Made by a program: the position numbers and the translations under genes
Notes under the pieces: generated by a model
Databases searched by the model: none
Seen by the model: only the letters and a program-made list of their open reading frames with translations
Told to the model about the DNA's origin: nothing
Assembly: GCA_015767355.1 (NCBI GenBank)
Contig: JADWMH010000099.1
Coordinates: forward strand, 1-7,542
Direction: 5' to 3'
Length of the DNA: 7,542 nt
Source: Gammaproteobacteria bacterium
GTDB taxonomy: Bacteria > Pseudomonadota > Gammaproteobacteria > Chromatiales > Chromatiaceae
In this document: positions 1 through 5,960 of the stretch, piece after piece
How positions within the stretch are numbered: position 1 is the first letter of the stretch
Layout of the letters: each line of letters opens with the position of its first letter

Positions 1-37
1 CGACCTGTAGCAGCCTCTCTTCTGCTTCAGTCATTTG

Positions 38-66
38 CCCGCAGGCATTGCCTGCGGGTATTTTTT
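38..66 (+). terminator. Intrinsic terminator of a gene left of the window
   Basis: A perfect 9-bp stem, CCCGCAGGC (38-46) with GCCTGCGGG (50-58), closes a three-base loop and is followed on the plus strand by TATTTTTT. The T-tract lies only on the right side, so the hairpin terminates rightward transcription. It is not the terminator of the leftward DsrE-like gene that ends at 76, because the minus-strand continuation after the stem is not U-rich. A GAC CTG TAG reading at 2-10 could be the last codons of the upstream rightward gene, but three codons are too few to identify it. Confidence 0.8.
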
Positions 67-75
67 GTCAACAGA

Positions 76-552
76 TTATGGTTTGATATAGCTGTATCCC
101 ATTGACTGCAACTTCGCTACTTCAGCCACACCGCTTGGAACGATGTCGGCTTCATCCACATCGAACAGATCATCCTCGTAATTGATCTTTTTTCCTTTTA
201 GCGTATTTGCGCAGACTTCAAAACCTACACCCTGATTTTTCAGTCCGGTGATTTTTGTCTGCATCTCATCGGTCGCATTCCCCAGCTTCAACTTGGTGTT
301 TTCAAGCTGATCAGGCGTGAGCAGCAGCGAGACCCCCTTGCCGTGCATGACAATCTTTAATTCCAGGTTCTCTTCGCCAACGGCATTGATGTGGTTCTGG
401 ATATTACGCAGGGCGCCCGCCTGGGCTTTCGGATCATCGTAATTGATATGGTAGACAACTTTCTGTTTGTCGTAGCCAGCACCCGCAACGGCGATGCCTC
501 CGACAAGAGTGCTGATGCAGACAAGCAGCATAAGTGCAAATTTTAGTTTCAT
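76..552 (-). CDS. Secreted DsrE/DsrF-family protein
   Basis: A 158-residue protein predicted to act in the periplasm. Residues 1-23 are a classical signal peptide: MKLK, a hydrophobic core rich in L, V and I, then AVA before a likely cleavage site ahead of Gly24. The mature part resembles the DsrE/DsrF-like fold: a first strand KVVYHINYDD (31-40), a helix with NIQNHINAV (50-58), a second strand LELKIVMHGKGVSLLL (63-78), and near the end GVGFEVCANTL (108-118) with the only cysteine of the mature chain, Cys114. In cytoplasmic DsrE/TusD relatives a cysteine in this fold carries sulfane sulfur. By analogy this protein could bind or relay sulfur in the periplasm, but that is inference and no substrate can be named. 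The ATG at 550-552 is supported by an AGAGGA ribosome binding site about 8 bases upstream (561-566) and by the signal peptide starting at residue 1. It stands alone, with a 374-base gap and a terminator separating it from fusA. Confidence 0.85.
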   Translation of the reverse strand: MKLKFALMLLVCISTLVGGIAVAGAGYDKQKVVYHINYDDPKAQAGALRNIQNHINAVGEENLELKIVMHGKGVSLLLTPDQLENTKLKLGNATDEMQTKITGLKNQGVGFEVCANTLKGKKINYEDDLFDVDEADIVPSGVAEVAKLQSMGYSYIKP

Positions 553-768
553 TGTATTATTCCTCTGGTGGATAGATTGTTTAGTCTTACTGAGGATGCA
601 GTCTATTCTGAAAAAAGTGAATTGGAGGATATGATGACTTCTATTCAGGTAAACCTTAATCTACATCAATGTTATAGGGGCGGCACTAATATTGCCTGGA
701 GTAAAATTGAACGTACTTTGTGCGACCCGAAGGGTCTATTACAAGGATGTAATTTATAATCCCAAACC

Positions 769-804
769 AGATTGACGCATCGCCTCCTGCTCCTCGCAAT
801 GACA
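769..804 (-). repeat. REP-like palindromic repeat (TGTCATTGCGAGGAGC type)
   Basis: Read on the minus strand, this 36-base stretch starts TGTCATTGCGAGGAGC and ends GCGTCAATCT. That closely matches, from memory, a dispersed intergenic repeat common in many bacteria whose ends are TGTCATTGCGAG and GCAATCT. The outer arms CAAT and ATTG (797-800 and 771-774) pair, and the core is GC-rich. It lies between the fusA terminator and the DsrE-like gene, outside any credible reading frame. Only one copy is present here, so repeat status rests on recognition rather than on a second copy. Confidence 0.5.
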
Positions 805-858
805 CCTGTCTCAACAACAACGCTCTCCATAGGCAGGATCCTGCTATCTGGAACCAAT

Positions 859-889
859 AAAAAAGCCCCTGACAGTGCAGGGGCTTTTT
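859..889 (-). terminator. Bidirectional intrinsic terminator downstream of fusA
   Basis: The stem GCCCCTG (865-871) pairs with CAGGGGC (878-884) around a six-base loop, flanked by A6 on the left (859-864) and T5 on the right (885-889). A tract of U therefore follows the hairpin in both directions. It lies about 40 bases past the fusA stop at 927 and is well placed to end the leftward fusA transcript. It would also stop any rightward transcription entering from the gap. Confidence 0.85.
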
Positions 890-926
890 GTTTGCCGGAT
901 TTGATATCCGGTTCAGGGCAGGGCGC

Positions 927-3014
927 TTACTTTGCGGCTTCGCGCTCCTTGACCTCCTTGATGATCTCTTCCGAGATGTTTTTCGGGCAGGGGAGGTAGT
1001 GCGAGAACTCCATGGAGAACTGCCCGCGACCGGAGGTCATGGTGCGCAGGTCGCCGATGTAGCCGAACATTTCGCTCAGTGCGACATCCGCCTTGATGCG
1101 TACGCCGCCGCCGGAGCTCGGTTCCTGGGACTTGATCATGCCGCGACGACGGTTCAGATCGCCGATCACGTCTCCCACGTGGTCTTCGGGGGTGAAGACA
1201 TCAACCTTCATGATCGGTTCGATCAGCTGGGGACCAGCCTTGGGAACCGATTGACGGTATGCACTCTTGGCGGCGATCTCAAAAGCGATCGCAGAGGAGT
1301 CAACCGGGTGGAATCCACCATCGACGAGGGTGATTTTGACGTCAAGCAGCGGAAAGCCTGCGAGGATGCCCACTTCCATGCTTTTTGCAAAGCCCTTCTC
1401 GATAGCGGGCCAGAATTCACGCGGTACGTTGCCGCCGGTCACCTTCGATTCGAACTCGAAGCCGCTGCCGGGCTCGCCGGGCTCCATGATGTAGTCGATT
1501 TTACCGAACTGGCCGGAACCACCTGTCTGCTTCTTGTGCGTGTAGCTGTCCTCGATCTTCTGCGTGATGGTTTCGCGGTAGGCAACCTGGGGTTTTCCCA
1601 CTTCGACATCGACGCCATGGGTGCGCTTGAGGATATCGACCTTGATGTCGAGGTGCAGTTCGCCCATCCCCTTGATGATGGTCTCGCCGCTGTCCTCGTC
1701 GGTTTCAACGCGGAAGGAGGGGTCTTCCTTGATCATCTTGCCTAACGCAATGCCCATCTTTTCGGAGGCGTCCTTATCTTTTGGCGTGATGGCGATGGAG
1801 ATAACCGGATCCGGGAATACCATTGGCTCCAGTGTGGCCGGGTTCTTGGGATCGCACAGGGTGTGGCCGGTTTGTACGTTTTTCATGCCGACTATGGCGA
1901 TAATGTCGCCTGCCTGTGCGGAGTCCAGCTCCTCGCGGGAGTCGGCATGCATCTCGACGATGCGGCCGATGCGCTCGGTCTTTCCGGTAAAGGTATTGAG
2001 TACCGTCATCCCTTTTTCGAGCTTGCCCGAGTAGATGCGGGTAAAGGTCAGGGCGCCAAAACGGTCGTCCATGATCTTGAAAGCCAGCGCGCGCAGCGGG
2101 CGGTCGACATCGACGATGGCGAACTCGCCGGTTTCGTTGCCTTCCAGATCGACTTCAGGCTGAGGCTTGACTTCTGTCGGAGACGGCAGGTAGTCGATAA
2201 CTGCATCCAGAATGAGTTGTACGCCCTTGTTCTTAAACGCAGAGCCACAGTAGGTCGGGAAAAAATCCAGCTCGATGGTGCCTTTGCGGATGCAGCGTTT
2301 GACATCCTCGATGGAGGGTTCTTCACCATCCAGATAGGCTTCCATGAGGTCGTCATCCTGTTCGAGCGCCATCTCGATCAGTTTTTCGCGATACTCTTCA
2401 ACGCGATCGACCATGTCGGCGGGCGGCTCTTCGATCCTGTACTTGGAGGGATCGCCGGAGTCGTCCCAGATCCAGGCTTTGCGCGTGAGCAGGTCGACGA
2501 CGCCGACAAAATCATCCTCGATGCCGATCGGCAGCACCATGATGAGAGGGTTGGCGCCCAGTACGTTTTCGATTTGATCAACGACTCGATAGAAATCGGC
2601 GCCTATACGATCCAGCTTGTTGACCAGGATGATACGCGCAACTTCGGAGTCGTTGGCGTAGCGCCAGTTGGTTTCAGACTGCGGCTCAACACCACCTGAA
2701 CCACAGAAGACACCGACGCCGCCATCCAGCACTTTCAGAGAGCGATAAACCTCGATAGTGAAGTCAACGTGTCCGGGAGTGTCGATGATGTTGAGCTGAT
2801 GATCTTTCCATTCGCAGGTCGTTGCAGCTGATTGGATGGTGATTCCGCGCTCACGCTCCTGATCCATGAAGTCCGTGGTGGCTTCGCCATCGTGTACTTC
2901 ACCAATTTTATGGATCTTGCCGGTGAGACTTAAAATACGTTCTGTCGTTGTTGTTTTACCGGCATCAACATGGGCAAAGATGCCAATGTTCCGATAGAGG
3001 GAAAGGTCAGCCAT
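927..3014 (-). CDS. fusA: Translation elongation factor G, EF-G2 type
   Basis: A full-length 695-residue translational GTPase that drives tRNA-mRNA translocation and, with RRF, can take part in ribosome recycling. The GTPase motifs are intact: G1 AHVDAGKT (14-21), G2 RGITI (56-60), G3 DTPGH (78-82), G4 NKLD (132-135) and G5 GSAFKNKG (257-264). Domain II follows at about 300-400, domain III at 405-480, domain IV at 481-602 with its tip loop GGFHPVDSS (566-574), and domain V at 603-690. Signatures such as KIGEVHDGEATTDFM (36-50), FCGSGGVEPQSETNWRYA (103-120) and SHYLPCP near the C-terminus match the EF-G2 group of gammaproteobacteria rather than the str-operon EF-G. Consistent with this, no rpsL, rpsG or tuf gene lies nearby. 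The ATG at 3012-3014 gives the expected MADLSLYRNIGIFAHVDAGKT start, although its ribosome binding site is weak. A TAGAAT -10-like hexamer at 3107-3112 (minus strand) is a possible promoter element without a good -35. A second canonical fusA probably exists elsewhere; this is inferred. Confidence 0.97.
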   Translation of the reverse strand: MADLSLYRNIGIFAHVDAGKTTTTERILSLTGKIHKIGEVHDGEATTDFMDQERERGITIQSAATTCEWKDHQLNIIDTPGHVDFTIEVYRSLKVLDGGVGVFCGSGGVEPQSETNWRYANDSEVARIILVNKLDRIGADFYRVVDQIENVLGANPLIMVLPIGIEDDFVGVVDLLTRKAWIWDDSGDPSKYRIEEPPADMVDRVEEYREKLIEMALEQDDDLMEAYLDGEEPSIEDVKRCIRKGTIELDFFPTYCGSAFKNKGVQLILDAVIDYLPSPTEVKPQPEVDLEGNETGEFAIVDVDRPLRALAFKIMDDRFGALTFTRIYSGKLEKGMTVLNTFTGKTERIGRIVEMHADSREELDSAQAGDIIAIVGMKNVQTGHTLCDPKNPATLEPMVFPDPVISIAITPKDKDASEKMGIALGKMIKEDPSFRVETDEDSGETIIKGMGELHLDIKVDILKRTHGVDVEVGKPQVAYRETITQKIEDSYTHKKQTGGSGQFGKIDYIMEPGEPGSGFEFESKVTGGNVPREFWPAIEKGFAKSMEVGILAGFPLLDVKITLVDGGFHPVDSSAIAFEIAAKSAYRQSVPKAGPQLIEPIMKVDVFTPEDHVGDVIGDLNRRRGMIKSQEPSSGGGVRIKADVALSEMFGYIGDLRTMTSGRGQFSMEFSHYLPCPKNISEEIIKEVKEREAAK

Positions 3015-3157
3015 TTTGTTCTCGAATGTTTAGGTTAGGATTAAATATGTGAAAAAATGCCGATCGGGGCGGTTACGCTCTGACAGGCGAATTAAAATAG
3101 CTGGACATTCTATCACAGAGTGCCAAACAGAATCGACCAGAGGAAAGAAAGAAAGTT

Positions 3158-3234
3158 TGCAGTCATAGGATGTGCTGAGTGAAACGAAGCTTCCGCGTCC
3201 TGCTCACGCCTCGTGCCTCGACACATCCTATGCA
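3158..3234. repeat. Long imperfect inverted repeat with CATAGGATGTG termini
   Basis: The arms CATAGGATGTG (3164-3174) and CACATCCTATG (3222-3232) are perfect 11-bp inverted repeats. TGCA also flanks both ends (3158-3161 and 3231-3234, the right copy overlapping the arm). The interior pairs imperfectly: ACGAAGC (3184-3190) faces GCCTCGT (3208-3214) with one mismatch, so the whole element can fold into a long stem. It lies between the transporter stop and the fusA start. The AGGATGTGCTGAG-type edge resembles REP/MITE-like families of gammaproteobacteria. On the minus strand the hairpin is followed by a T-rich run with C interruptions (3141-3156), so it might also weaken read-through from the transporter into fusA. 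Confidence 0.65.
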
Positions 3235-3290
3235 GAATCAAGCACACGGGTTTTTTAAGATATTACACTGCCAACTATTTGTTATGAGGT

Positions 3291-4394
3291 TCAGACAAAC
3301 AGTGTCGCCGCATCGGGCTGGTAGATGCCTTCGACTTCCAGCGTGATGTGGGAGACACGCGGCATTTTACCCTTGATCTCGGCTTCGATCTCATCGATGA
3401 TCTGCTCTGCATGGCTCATGGTGACCTGTACAGAGGCGCGCGCCGAGGCGTAGCTGCGCACCTGCTGCTGGTTGCGGCGTGCGACGGGAACCTGCGCCAG
3501 GATATCGTCACGCTGCTTGACAAACTCGCGCTGCAGACGCGGCACCAGCGCCTCTTCACGCAGTTCGATCTCGGCGACCAGGATGGTGTGGTTTTCGTCA
3601 AGGATGATGGAGCGCAGGTCATGGTGGCGTTCGACCTCCTTGTGGTTCCTGATGACACGTCTGAAAAGTGCTTCGGCAGCAGGGTCGCGCATGTCCGCCA
3701 GGTAGCGCATATTGGTATAGCCAAGATAGAAGGCAATAAAGGCCAGCATCACGGCTATCAGTGCCGAGAACAGGATATCCCATTCGCCATGGCCTGTGAT
3801 GGCGGTCAGGCCAATGCCGAGGGCGGCAAACAGCAGTCCGATCATTGCGACAGAATCTTCCAGCACCACGGCGACCAGTGTCGGGTCATCGGATTTGGTC
3901 AGATAGCTGAAGGGATTGCTGAAATCATCTTTGCGCATTTCATGCAGAAACTGTTTAAAGGCGACCAGGAAGGAGTAGCCCTCGAGCACAAAGGCGATGG
4001 CCAGCACCACCAGGTTCAGCCACAGCGGATCGATGCTGTAGTCAAGAAACTGAATCGGAGGGGCGGCCTCGGTATGCCCCAGTTTCAGCCATGAGTGCCA
4101 TGCATGCGAGATGCCGAGACCGGCGCCAATGGAGAACAGACCGATGGCGCTCCACAGATTCCACAGATATTTTTTTTGCCCATGGCCAAAAGCGTAGGTG
4201 TTGTCAGCGGGACGGTCCGACTCGCGCAAGCCCAGAAGCAGGAAACCCTGGTTGAGGGTGTCCATCAGGGAGTGTACAGCCTCGTTCATCATGGCGGCCG
4301 AACCCGAGAATGTAGCGGCAATGAACTTGATCACCGTGACAATCGAATTGGAGACAATTGCTGTAAGTACCGCTTTTCTGGAGCCGTGTGACAT
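3291..4394 (-). CDS. Cation diffusion facilitator (CDF) transporter, ZnT9-like
   Basis: A 367-residue inner-membrane protein of the CDF family, which exports divalent cations such as Zn2+ in exchange for protons. Transmembrane segments are visible at about 9-29, 38-56, 78-97, 124-146, 174-199 and 206-226, giving the usual six. A soluble C-terminal domain follows (about 232-367) and includes the EAEIKGKMPRVSHITLEVEG region typical of CDF cytoplasmic domains. TM2 has NEAVHSLMDTLNQ with the metal-site pair His41 and Asp45, followed by the FGHGQKKYLW motif (69-78). In TM5 the usual HxxxD is replaced by VVLEDSVAMIG: Asp180 is kept, preceded by Glu179, and the His position is Val176. This ED pattern is characteristic of the ZnT9 (SLC30A9)-like branch. 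The ATG at 4392-4394 gives a start with a normal basic N-terminus; only a weak AGG lies upstream. Metal specificity cannot be read from the sequence. Two dyads lie just upstream (4400-4413 and 4425-4448). It is probably transcribed separately from argA. Confidence 0.92.
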   Translation of the reverse strand: MSHGSRKAVLTAIVSNSIVTVIKFIAATFSGSAAMMNEAVHSLMDTLNQGFLLLGLRESDRPADNTYAFGHGQKKYLWNLWSAIGLFSIGAGLGISHAWHSWLKLGHTEAAPPIQFLDYSIDPLWLNLVVLAIAFVLEGYSFLVAFKQFLHEMRKDDFSNPFSYLTKSDDPTLVAVVLEDSVAMIGLLFAALGIGLTAITGHGEWDILFSALIAVMLAFIAFYLGYTNMRYLADMRDPAAEALFRRVIRNHKEVERHHDLRSIILDENHTILVAEIELREEALVPRLQREFVKQRDDILAQVPVARRNQQQVRSYASARASVQVTMSHAEQIIDEIEAEIKGKMPRVSHITLEVEGIYQPDAATLFV

Positions 4395-4399
4395 CTGAT

Positions 4400-4448
4400 A
4401 ATTACCTGTAATTGTTCTAACTTCTGAAACAGTTCGCGCATTGTTTCA
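4400..4448 (-). promoter_or_regulatory. Two dyads upstream of the CDF gene, candidate operators
   Basis: A perfect 14-base dyad AATTACCTGTAATT (4400-4413) lies 5 bases upstream of the transporter ATG and covers its likely ribosome binding site. A second dyad, TGAAACA (4425-4431) and TGTTTCA (4442-4448), has 7-bp arms with a 10-base spacer. Both are placed where a repressor or a translation-blocking hairpin would act on the leftward transporter gene. No known operator consensus (for example Zur or Fur) is recognised, and the promoter itself is not clear, so this is a positional inference. Confidence 0.3.
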
Positions 4449-4455
4449 AATAGGC

Positions 4456-4537
4456 CGTAGGGGGGATAAGCGACAGCGCATCCGCCATTATTTGGCACAT
4501 TGGTGGATGCGGCAAAAAGACGCCTTATCCCCCTACG
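4456..4537. repeat. REP/MITE-like nested palindrome (GTAGGGGGGATAAG type)
   Basis: The outer arms CGTAGGGGGGATAAG (4456-4470) and CTTATCCCCCTACG (4524-4537) are inverted repeats that differ only by one base in the G/C run. Inside them a second inverted repeat pairs GCATCCGCCA (4478-4487) with TGGTGGATGC (4501-4510), one mismatch. The left half has the form GTAGG...GATAAGCG..AGCGCATCCGCC, which resembles a dispersed non-coding repeat family in proteobacterial genomes. It lies between argA and the CDF gene. It encodes nothing and appears to be a single compact folding unit of 82 bases. Confidence 0.65.
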
Positions 4538-4551
4538 AATTATAAATCTAA

Positions 4552-4584
4552 CTTCCTCTCCCTCCGGGAGAGGGTTGGGGTGAG
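4552..4584. repeat. CTCTCCC/GGGAGAG palindromic repeat after argA
   Basis: A perfect 8-bp stem, CCTCTCCC (4555-4562) and GGGAGAGG (4566-4573), encloses the loop TCC and is followed by GTTGGGGTGAG. From memory, this layout (CTCTCCC, short loop, GGGAGAGGGTTGGGGTGAG) is a very widespread intergenic repeat in proteobacteria. It starts only about 7 bases after the argA stop codon, and on the minus strand the stem is followed by a moderately T-rich stretch (4538-4550). It may therefore serve as a terminator or mRNA 3'-end stabiliser for argE-argA. Confidence 0.6.
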
Positions 4585-4590
4585 CGTATT

Positions 4591-5901
4591 TTATTCCAGC
4601 TTTTTCAGCAAAACCCGCGAGTTCCGCTGATAGTTGTAGAGGCCGCGTTTCGTCATCGGCAGAGATTTGACTTCACCCTGTTTGAAGCCGCGCTCCTGAA
4701 ACCAGTGGCTGCTGCTGGTCGTTAGCACAAACAAACGATTGATGGAACTTTGTTGCGCCTGCTGCTGCATGTGCGACAGCAGGGTGTCGCCGTAGCCAGA
4801 GTTGCGGTATTCAGGGTGAACTGCGACACAGGCCACCTCCGCCATCTCCTCCTTGATGTAGGGATAGAGTGCTGCACAGGCGATGATCAGGCCATCACGT
4901 TCAACCACAAAGAAGTGATTGATCTCGGTCTCCAGGATTTCACGCGAGCGCCGCATCAGTATTCCCTCTCTCTCGAGGGGTTCGATCAAAGCCAGAATGC
5001 CGGCGACATCATCGATTTTCGCCTGGCGAATCTGATCATAGGGTTCAGAACTGAGCAGGGCGCCGACACCGTCTCTGGTGAAAAGCTCCTTGAGCAGGAC
5101 GCCGTCACTGTTGCGTGACACCAGGTGAGTGCGCTTGACGCCTTTGCGGCAGACGCAGGCGGCGGTCGACAACAACAGCTTTGTCTCCTGCGGAAGTTTT
5201 TTACGACGCGCAATCAGCGCATCCGCCTGGGCAGGCGTCAGGTGAGTTAACATCCTTCCCTTGCCGTCTTTGAGATCTTTCTCGTCACTCAGCAGGATCA
5301 GCTTGTCAGCGCCGACTGCTGCAGCAACTGCTCCGGCGACATCGACGGCGCTGAGGTTAAAGACTTCCCCGGTCGGTGAATATCCCAGCGGTGGTATCAA
5401 AACCATGTTGCCGTTGATTAACTGCTGCTCGATTGCAGCCACATCGATGCGCCGGACTTCGCCGGTGTAGAGATAATCGATACCGTCACGCACACCGATA
5501 GGCATGGCGGTGACGAAGTTGCCGGAGGCGACGCGAATATGCGCTCCGGACATAGGCGAATTGCTTGACGCAGTCGACAGCAGCGCCTCGATTTCGACAC
5601 GCACACTCCCTGCTGCCTCCTTGACGCAGGCCAGCGCAGCGCTGTCGGTGACACGCAGGCCGTTGATATACTCCATGTCGGCACTGCGCAGTTGCAGGCG
5701 CTCTTCAATCTGCGGGCGTGAACCATGTACCAGAATCAGATGAATGCCGAGTCCATGCAGCAGCGCAATGTCATGAATCAGTGAGGGAAAACGCTGGTCG
5801 GCAACGGCGGCGCCACTCAATGCCACGACAAAGGTTTTGCCCCGGTGCGCATGGATATAGGGCGAAGCGTTGCGGAACCAGTCAATGAAGTTGTCAGCCA
5901 T
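4591..5901 (-). CDS. argA: N-acetylglutamate synthase (amino-acid N-acetyltransferase)
   Basis: Catalyses acetyl-CoA + L-glutamate to N-acetylglutamate, the first step of arginine synthesis in the cytoplasm. The 436-residue chain has the classical two-domain build. An N-terminal amino-acid-kinase-like domain (about 20-280) runs from HRGKTFVVALSG through ALLHGLGIHLILVHGSRPQ and SGAHIRVASGNF to LLKELFTRDGVG; in this family it binds the feedback inhibitor arginine. A C-terminal GNAT acetyltransferase domain (about 290-436) carries ACVAVHPEYRNSGYGDTLL (357-375) with the acetyl-CoA loop R366-NSG-Y-G371, and the typical FVLTTSSSHWFQERGF (391-406). It is close in length to E. coli ArgA (about 443). 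I chose the ATG at 5899-5901 because MADNFIDWFRNASPYI aligns with known ArgA starts; an in-frame TTG nine bases upstream (5908-5910) would add only three residues. Neither start has a strong ribosome binding site. It lies 59 bases downstream of argE and is probably co-transcribed with it. Confidence 0.96.
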   Translation of the reverse strand: MADNFIDWFRNASPYIHAHRGKTFVVALSGAAVADQRFPSLIHDIALLHGLGIHLILVHGSRPQIEERLQLRSADMEYINGLRVTDSAALACVKEAAGSVRVEIEALLSTASSNSPMSGAHIRVASGNFVTAMPIGVRDGIDYLYTGEVRRIDVAAIEQQLINGNMVLIPPLGYSPTGEVFNLSAVDVAGAVAAAVGADKLILLSDEKDLKDGKGRMLTHLTPAQADALIARRKKLPQETKLLLSTAACVCRKGVKRTHLVSRNSDGVLLKELFTRDGVGALLSSEPYDQIRQAKIDDVAGILALIEPLEREGILMRRSREILETEINHFFVVERDGLIIACAALYPYIKEEMAEVACVAVHPEYRNSGYGDTLLSHMQQQAQQSSINRLFVLTTSSSHWFQERGFKQGEVKSLPMTKRGLYNYQRNSRVLLKKLE

Positions 5902-5960
5902 GATGATCAATTCTATTCATGATTCGTACCATTGGAACGGAAACAGACAAAAGGTGCAAG

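Larger units (their letters stand above)
553..926. other. Intergenic region between the DsrE-like gene and fusA
   Basis: This 374-base gap has no convincing long gene. It contains the ribosome binding site of the DsrE-like gene (561-566), a possible 42-codon rightward small ORF (631-759) preceded by GGAGG at 624-628, and a short hairpin GACCC-GAA-GGGTC at 724-736. It also contains a REP-like repeat (769-804), a strong bidirectional terminator (859-889), and a weaker hairpin CCGGAT/ATCCGG at 895-911 just past the fusA stop. I found no clear sigma-70 promoter for the DsrE-like gene; the AT-rich stretch at 737-760 includes a TATAAT at 755-760 on the plus strand but no matching -35 box. Confidence 0.6.

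Noticed and set aside
672..857. Leftward 61-codon and rightward 772-999 frames in the fusA-DsrE gap
   Set aside because: They run through the REP-like repeat and, for the second, through the terminator and into fusA; neither has a convincing ribosome binding site.
888..1745. Rightward open frame of 285 codons opposite fusA
   Set aside because: It lies antisense to the well-identified EF-G gene and has no family resemblance; it is a shadow of its codon pattern. The same applies to 1863-2699.
3122..3135. Minus-strand TTGGCAC as a sigma-54 or sigma-70 promoter of fusA
   Set aside because: No GC element follows at the sigma-54 distance, and the spacing to the TAGAAT box is only about 8 bases, too short for sigma-70.
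3348..4094. Rightward open frame of 248 codons opposite the CDF gene
   Set aside because: Antisense to a clear CDF transporter; its composition (rich in H, Q and D) is that of a reverse-complement shadow.
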